Source: an uncultured Bacilli bacterium
GTDB lineage: Bacteria > Bacillota_I > Bacilli_A > RF39 > UBA660
DNA length: 64,000 nt
Direction of reading: 5' to 3'
Assembly (NCBI GenBank): GCA_949505625.1
Contig: CATBQD010000002.1
Coordinates: 93,650 to 157,649 of the forward strand
Translations under genes and position numbers: made by a program
Part shown: one piece after another, positions 59,900 through 64,000 of the stretch
Numbering within the stretch: the stretch's first letter is position 1
Layout: each line of letters opens with the position of its first letter
Notes under the pieces: generated by a model
What the model was told of the DNA's origin: nothing
Database searches by the model: none
What the model saw: the letters and a program-made list of their open reading frames with translations, nothing else

Positions 59900-60856
59900 A
59901 TGAATAAAGATACGTTAAACTTTATGAAATGGCAGTTACTTTCTAGATTGCCTAATGGAAGTATTTATGAAAGAGTCAAAGAAGGTAGGAAAGCAAAAAA
60001 TCTTTCAGAAGATAATTCATTTTATTATATTTATTGGAAAGATTTAAATAGCTCTAATCTAAAGAAGTATGTACTCGGGACCTTCAAAACTAGCGAAACA
60101 AATTATATTTCTTTTATTAGGTGGTTAGATAGAAATTATCAAATGGAAGACTTTTATCAAATAAAAACATCTATTGGAACAATTAAGATTCCAAGACCAA
60201 ACCTAGAGGATTATAAATGTTTTAAAGCAGAATTCCTAGATATTGTCATGCCTTATTTGGTAGAAGAAAATAGACCTCAACCATTCTTGGAAGGACCATA
60301 TGAATATCAGGATGTTACTTTAAAAGCAGGAGATACTGTATTAGATTTAGGAGCTAATTATGGGTTATTTTCAAGTGTAGCACTTGCAAAAAACTGTGAG
60401 GTTTATGCATTTGAACCAACTAGAACAGTCAGAGAAAATTATTTAGAAAAAATTCAAAAAGAAAATCCAAATATGAAAGTTGTTTCGAAAGCGGTTTCAA
60501 ATTATACAGGTGTTTCCAGTTTTGAACTTTGTAAAGAACCTTCTTGTAATAAGTTGGTACAAGATGAAACGGGAATAGAATCTGTACAAGTTGCAACAAC
60601 TACTATTGATGATTTTGTATCTTTCCAAAAATTAGGCCATGTTGATTTTATCAAAGCAGATATTGAAGGAGCAGAGAGACTGATGTTAGAAGGTGCAAGG
60701 AAAACAATAAGAGAGTTCGCACCAAATTTATCTATTTGTTATTACCACAAATTAGATGATTTAAAAACTTTAACAAGAATGCTTCATGAAATAAACCCCA
60801 ATTATGAGATAAAAGCCCAATACCGAAAGTTATATGTGAAAGATAGAAGAAAATGA
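59900..60856 (+). CDS. FkbM-family methyltransferase
   Basis: Protein of 318 residues. The SAM-binding core is TVLDLGANYGLFSSVAL, VYAFEPTRTVRENYLEKI, VVSKAVSNYTGVSSFEL, TTTIDDFV and VDFIKADIEGAERLMLEGA, the FkbM family pattern. These enzymes O-methylate sugars or other hydroxyls, often in surface glycan pathways. The ATG at 59900 follows AAAGGTGG. It overlaps the next gene by four bases. Confidence 0.87.
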   Translation: MNKDTLNFMKWQLLSRLPNGSIYERVKEGRKAKNLSEDNSFYYIYWKDLNSSNLKKYVLGTFKTSETNYISFIRWLDRNYQMEDFYQIKTSIGTIKIPRPNLEDYKCFKAEFLDIVMPYLVEENRPQPFLEGPYEYQDVTLKAGDTVLDLGANYGLFSSVALAKNCEVYAFEPTRTVRENYLEKIQKENPNMKVVSKAVSNYTGVSSFELCKEPSCNKLVQDETGIESVQVATTTIDDFVSFQKLGHVDFIKADIEGAERLMLEGARKTIREFAPNLSICYYHKLDDLKTLTRMLHEINPNYEIKAQYRKLYVKDRRK

Positions 60857-61329
60857 AAGACGTATATCATATATTGGAAAAATATCAAATCTCATATCAA
60901 AAAGCAGAACATGGAGCAGTATTTTCTGTAGAACAATCTCAAAAAATAAAAACATTAATAAAAGGAATTGGGTGTAAAAATCTATTTTTAAAAGATCATA
61001 TTCATTACTTTATTGTAATATTAAATGATGAACATCAAATTCCTTTAAAACAGATTCAAGAGCAAATAAAATCGAAAAGATTAAGTTTTGGAACAGAAGA
61101 GGAATTATTCAAAATTTTAGGATTAAAAAAGGGCTCTGTTAGTCCGTTTGGAATTTTAAATGATAAGGAAAATAAGTGCATTCTGGTAATTGAAAAAAGT
61201 TTAAAAGGAAAAACATTATTATTTCATCCAAATGTCAATACAGCAACGATTTCTATCTCTTATGATGATTTTATTAAATTTGTAACACTACAAAACCATG
61301 AATATAAAATGATAAATGATAAGATGTAA
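60853..61329 (+). CDS. YbaK/EbsC-type aminoacyl-tRNA editing protein
   Basis: Protein of 158 residues of the YbaK/ProX fold: YQKAEHGAVFSVEQS, KNLFLKDHIHYFIVIL, LKKGSVSPFGILND and LFHPNVNTATISISYDDFIKF. The GSVSPFGI segment is typical of the ProX (free-standing INS-like) deacylases that remove Ala from tRNA-Pro. It lacks the full PrdX length. Coupled to the FkbM gene by a 4-base overlap. Confidence 0.83.
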   Translation: MKDVYHILEKYQISYQKAEHGAVFSVEQSQKIKTLIKGIGCKNLFLKDHIHYFIVILNDEHQIPLKQIQEQIKSKRLSFGTEEELFKILGLKKGSVSPFGILNDKENKCILVIEKSLKGKTLLFHPNVNTATISISYDDFIKFVTLQNHEYKMINDKM

Positions 61330-61358
61330 CATAAATACTATTGTTTCATCTTTTTTTA
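61321..61358 (+). terminator. Terminator after the YbaK-type gene
   Basis: AAGATG-T-AAC pairs with GTT-T-CATCTT (one mismatch) across 12 bases, ending in T. Confidence 0.7.
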
Positions 61359-61384
61359 TGCTATACTTTTAACAGGTGATAACA

Positions 61385-62515
61385 ATGATATATTTAGATT
61401 ATTCAGCAACAACGCCTGTAAATGACCAGGTGTTAGAAAGTTATATAAAAGCGAGTCAAAACTTTATAGGAAATCCAAATTCTTTACATCGTTTGGGAAT
61501 AGAAGCAAATCAGTTAATTAATGATGCAACAGAACAAGTAGCTAATTTACTTCATATTCGTCCTAGTGAAATTATTTATACAAGTGGCTCTTCTGAATCT
61601 AATAATACGGCTATTAAAGGAATTGCCCTCAAATATCAAAATCGAGGAAAACATATCATTACAACAGAACTAGAACATTCTTCTGTAATTGCGCCACTTC
61701 AATATTTAATGGATTTAGGATTTGAAGTAGATTTTGTGAAATTAGATAGCAACGGAAAAATCGATTTAGAACATTTAAAATCTTTGCTTAGAGAAGATAC
61801 AATTTTGGTAACAATTGCTTCTGTCAGTAGTGAATTAGGGATACTTCAACCAATTGAGGAAATTGGAAAGCTCTTAAAAGAGTATCCAAAATGTTTCTTT
61901 CATGTAGATTTGACACAAAGTATCGGAAAAGTAAATTTATCTTTAGAAAATATTGATTTAGCAAGTTTTTCTGCTCATAAATTTTATGGAATGAAAGGAA
62001 TAGGCGTTCTTATAAAAAAAGAAGGAATTTCAGTTGAACCACTCATTCATGGAGGAAAAAGTACAACCGTTTGGAGAAGTGGAACTCCAGCTTTACCATT
62101 GATTGTTTCATTAGCAAAAGCACTTCGTTTAATCCTTCAAGATTCAAAAGAAAAAGAACACAAAGTAAAAGAATTAAATGAATATTTAAGAAATGAGTTA
62201 GAAAAGATAACTGGAATACATATTAATAGTAGTGAAGAAGCAATTCCCCATGTTTTAAACTTTAGTGTTCCGGGGATAAAACCAGAAACATTACAACATG
62301 CTTTAGAAGAAAAGAATATTTTTATATCAACTCAAACAGCATGCTCAAAAGGTGGAAGCCCATCAACAGCAGTTTTCTCTGTTACCCATAATGAAGAATA
62401 TGCGAAAAGTAGTTTGCGTGTTAGTATTTCTCATCTTTCAACCAAAGAAGAATTAACTATTTTTTTAGATGTACTCAAAAAAGCAATTGAAAGGTTACAA
62501 TTAAAGCATGAATAA
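61385..62515 (+). CDS. Cysteine desulfurase (NifS/IscS-like)
   Basis: Protein of 376 residues, PLP-dependent class V: SATTPVNDQVLESY, YTSGSSESNNTAIKG, TELEHSSV, HVDLTQSIGKV, the PLP lysine in SAHKFYGMKGIGVLI, and the active cysteine in QTACSKGG. It releases sulfur from cysteine for Fe-S or tRNA thiolation. It resembles the NifZ-type enzymes of Bacilli, but no thiI follows. The ATG at 61385 follows AGGTGAT. It heads an operon with a pentapeptide protein and two thiol proteins. Confidence 0.88.
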   Translation: MIYLDYSATTPVNDQVLESYIKASQNFIGNPNSLHRLGIEANQLINDATEQVANLLHIRPSEIIYTSGSSESNNTAIKGIALKYQNRGKHIITTELEHSSVIAPLQYLMDLGFEVDFVKLDSNGKIDLEHLKSLLREDTILVTIASVSSELGILQPIEEIGKLLKEYPKCFFHVDLTQSIGKVNLSLENIDLASFSAHKFYGMKGIGVLIKKEGISVEPLIHGGKSTTVWRSGTPALPLIVSLAKALRLILQDSKEKEHKVKELNEYLRNELEKITGIHINSSEEAIPHVLNFSVPGIKPETLQHALEEKNIFISTQTACSKGGSPSTAVFSVTHNEEYAKSSLRVSISHLSTKEELTIFLDVLKKAIERLQLKHE

Positions 62516-63107
62516 AGTACTTGTAAAAGAAGTAGAAGAATTAGAACATGTACAATATTGTCATTTTGAAAAAGAAACGATTTTAAGCTTTGAACATTAC
62601 ATTAAATTTCAAAACTGTGAATTTGAAAAAGTAACATTTAATGGAGATTTTGAAGGAATTAGTTTTAGGGATGTTATCTTTAATGAGTGCAGCTTTTCAA
62701 ATTCTAATTTTTATGGTTCTAGTCTTATTAAAACTAATTTTCATAGTTGCAATTTAATGGGAACGAATTTTAGTGGAAGTACGTTTCTAGATTCAATTAT
62801 TTCAAATTCCAAAGCTAACTATAGTAACTTTAATAGAAGTATTTTAAAACATTCTAAATTATTAGAAAATGATTTTAGCGAAGCTGGTTTTTCAGGGCTT
62901 AAATTAGAGCAAATAACTTTTCAAAATAATCGTTTTTTAAAGGCTGATTTTCATAATACTGCATTAAAACAAATAGATTTTAGCACTAATGAAATAGAAG
63001 GGATTATTGTAAATTTAGAAGATTTGAAAGGAGCAACTATAACAATGAATCAGGCCATTTCTTTTTTCCCATTATTAGGGATTAAAATTAAGGAGGAAGA
63101 AAAATGA
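62508..63107 (+). CDS. Pentapeptide repeat protein (Qnr/MfpA-like)
   Basis: Protein of 199 residues built of A(D/N)LxX-type five-residue repeats over about 30-165 (CEFEKVTFNGDFEGISF, SNFYGSSLIKTNFHSCNLMGTNFSGS). It ends EGIIVNLEDLKGATITMNQAISFFPLLGIKI, like the C-terminal cap of the Qnr/MfpA group. Such right-handed beta-helices can mimic DNA and protect DNA gyrase, but many have other or unknown roles. It overlaps the desulfurase by eight bases and the next gene by four. Confidence 0.82.
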   Translation: MNKVLVKEVEELEHVQYCHFEKETILSFEHYIKFQNCEFEKVTFNGDFEGISFRDVIFNECSFSNSNFYGSSLIKTNFHSCNLMGTNFSGSTFLDSIISNSKANYSNFNRSILKHSKLLENDFSEAGFSGLKLEQITFQNNRFLKADFHNTALKQIDFSTNEIEGIIVNLEDLKGATITMNQAISFFPLLGIKIKEEEK

Positions 63108-63367
63108 GAGTTATAAGTATTAGTGCGATTTGGTGTAGCAGTTGTTTATTGATGAAAAAGAATTATCAAAAAGTAAAAAAAGAATTTCAAAATTTAGAAT
63201 GGATAGATTATGATTTGGATTTTGATATAGAGGCTTCTCATTATCAAGTAGGGGAAAAACTTCCTGTGCTGATTTTTGAAAAAGACCAAGTAGAACAGTC
63301 TAGATTAGTAGGAGAAAAGAAAGTAGAGGAGATTATAAAATGGCTAGAAGAAAATATTGCAAGCTAA
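63104..63367 (+). CDS. Small thioredoxin-like protein
   Basis: Protein of 87 residues with CSSC (AIWCSSCLLMKK) and the thioredoxin-like end LPVLIFEKDQVEQSRLVGEKKVEEIIKWLEE. It is cytoplasmic by absence of a signal, and overlaps the next gene by 28 bases. It likely reduces the membrane thiol carrier encoded just downstream. Confidence 0.82.
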   Translation: MRVISISAIWCSSCLLMKKNYQKVKKEFQNLEWIDYDLDFDIEASHYQVGEKLPVLIFEKDQVEQSRLVGEKKVEEIIKWLEENIAS

Positions 63368-64000
63368 TCATTTTCTTTTCTATTTTAATTGCTTCTTTTT
63401 GTCTTTTGCCTATGTCAGGACAGGCTTCTGAAAAAGTAAAACTCTATTTATTTTATTCTAATAGTTGCCCTCATTGTAGAGACGAAAAAGAATTTTTAAA
63501 TCAGATTAGGAATGAATATTCTAACTTGGAAATTGAACTATTAGAAGTAACAGAAAACCCTGCTAATTCAGAATTATTAGACAAAGTAAAAACAGCACTT
63601 GGAACTGAGAATAATTATGTTCCTTATACAGTCATTGGGAAAATAGGACTTACAGGCTATAATGAAAATATAGCAGGACAAATAGAACATTTTATCAAAC
63701 GATTTTCAAATGAGAAAACAATTGATGTTGTAGAAAAAATAAGAAATGGCGAAAAAATAGAAAACTTGGAAGAGGACACTTCAAATAATAGTTCAAAGGA
63801 AGAAATAGAAGAAGCTCCAATTACTGTTCCAATTTTAGGAAAAATTAATCCTAAAAAAGTATCTTTACCAATCCTTGCTGTTATTATGGGATTTATTGAT
63901 GGTTTTAATCCTTGTGCAATGTGGGTATTATTATTTTTAATTAGCATGCTAATTGGAATGAAAGATAGAAAAAAAATGTGGATTTTGGGAATTACTTTTT
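63340..64000 (+). CDS. Thioredoxin/CcdA-like membrane thiol carrier, 3' end outside window
   Basis: Open to the right edge, 220 residues visible. A signal peptide (KLIIFFSILIASFCLLPMSGQA) precedes a glutaredoxin-like domain with CPHC (C43, C46 in YSNSCPHCRDEK). A linker follows, then the start of a CcdA/DsbD-type membrane domain with GFIDGFNPCAMWVL (C192), whose cysteine carries electrons across the membrane. GAGGAGAT before the ATG supports the start. It pairs with the thioredoxin-like gene it overlaps, suggesting export of reducing power to extracytoplasmic proteins such as the 41509 protein. Confidence 0.85.
   Translation, partial: MARRKYCKLIIFFSILIASFCLLPMSGQASEKVKLYLFYSNSCPHCRDEKEFLNQIRNEYSNLEIELLEVTENPANSELLDKVKTALGTENNYVPYTVIGKIGLTGYNENIAGQIEHFIKRFSNEKTIDVVEKIRNGEKIENLEEDTSNNSSKEEIEEAPITVPILGKINPKKVSLPILAVIMGFIDGFNPCAMWVLLFLISMLIGMKDRKKMWILGITF

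Noticed and set aside
63657-63947. Minus-strand frame of 96 residues near the right edge
   Set aside because: The plus strand encodes a CPHC thioredoxin/CcdA-like protein through these bases to the window end.

Overview
The window is 64 kb from a low-GC Gram-positive bacterium (Bacillota). The evidence is AT-rich sequence throughout, TTGACA/TATAAT promoters, AGGAGG-type ribosome binding sites, a T-box leader, a Bce-type two-component/ABC module and a CadC/CadA pair. TGA is used as a stop (for example at 10544-10546 and 31578-31580), so the code is standard and this is not a mycoplasma. MurF, Ddl, an LCP protein and PASTA domains show a peptidoglycan wall. The closest general picture is a gut-type member of class Bacilli (RF39- or Erysipelotrichia-like); that placement is inference. 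There is no rRNA, IS element, integrase or CRISPR array.

Region 1 (1-5.3 kb) looks like an accessory island. It holds a nuclease with a zinc-ribbon array (cut by the window edge), a HExxH metallopeptidase, a stand-alone squalene/phytoene-synthase-like enzyme and a large protein joining a metallophosphoesterase to a nucleotidyltransferase-like domain. Nothing here belongs to an obvious known pathway, and these genes are the best candidates for something undescribed.

Region 2 (5.3-21.6 kb) is housekeeping and envelope. It has two minus-strand genes (MBL hydrolase, transglutaminase-like protein), an LCP-PASTA fusion, tcdA, an alpha/beta hydrolase-murF-ddl operon, a broken vanY-like gene, and a tRNA-Gln running without a terminator into a Glu T-box leader and gltX. 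These are followed by pepF, an HD protein, a PF06541 membrane protein and a processive glycosyltransferase.

Region 3 (21.6-33.7 kb) carries dinD, an MFS/lipase/flavin reductase-rubredoxin operon, an RNA-linked trio (ASCH, YjbR-EVE, tRNA-binding OB fold), and a complete yxdJKLM-yxeA-like antimicrobial-peptide sensing and detoxification module with a TTACA-N4-TGTAA operator and an unannotated 42-residue membrane peptide. A ZIP transporter, a lipoprotein and a zinc-ribbon protein close it.

Region 4 (33.8-51.5 kb) is a run of small metabolic and membrane genes (DUF3267, DUF2974, HAD, SDR, transglutaminase-like, GH16, GNAT, zinc-ribbon membrane proteins). It ends with a second ABC transporter plus two-component system.

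Region 5 (51.5-59.9 kb) starts with a cad operon with two ArsR-type operators, then a MerR-type promoter in front of a flavodoxin-cupin operon whose regulator gene is not in the window. It ends in a stretch of decayed genes (57.2-59.6 kb) with repeated frameshifts next to A-runs. Region 6 (59.7-64 kb) has tRNA-Glu, an FkbM methyltransferase, a YbaK-type editing protein, then a cysteine desulfurase-pentapeptide repeat-thioredoxin-CcdA-like operon that runs off the right edge.
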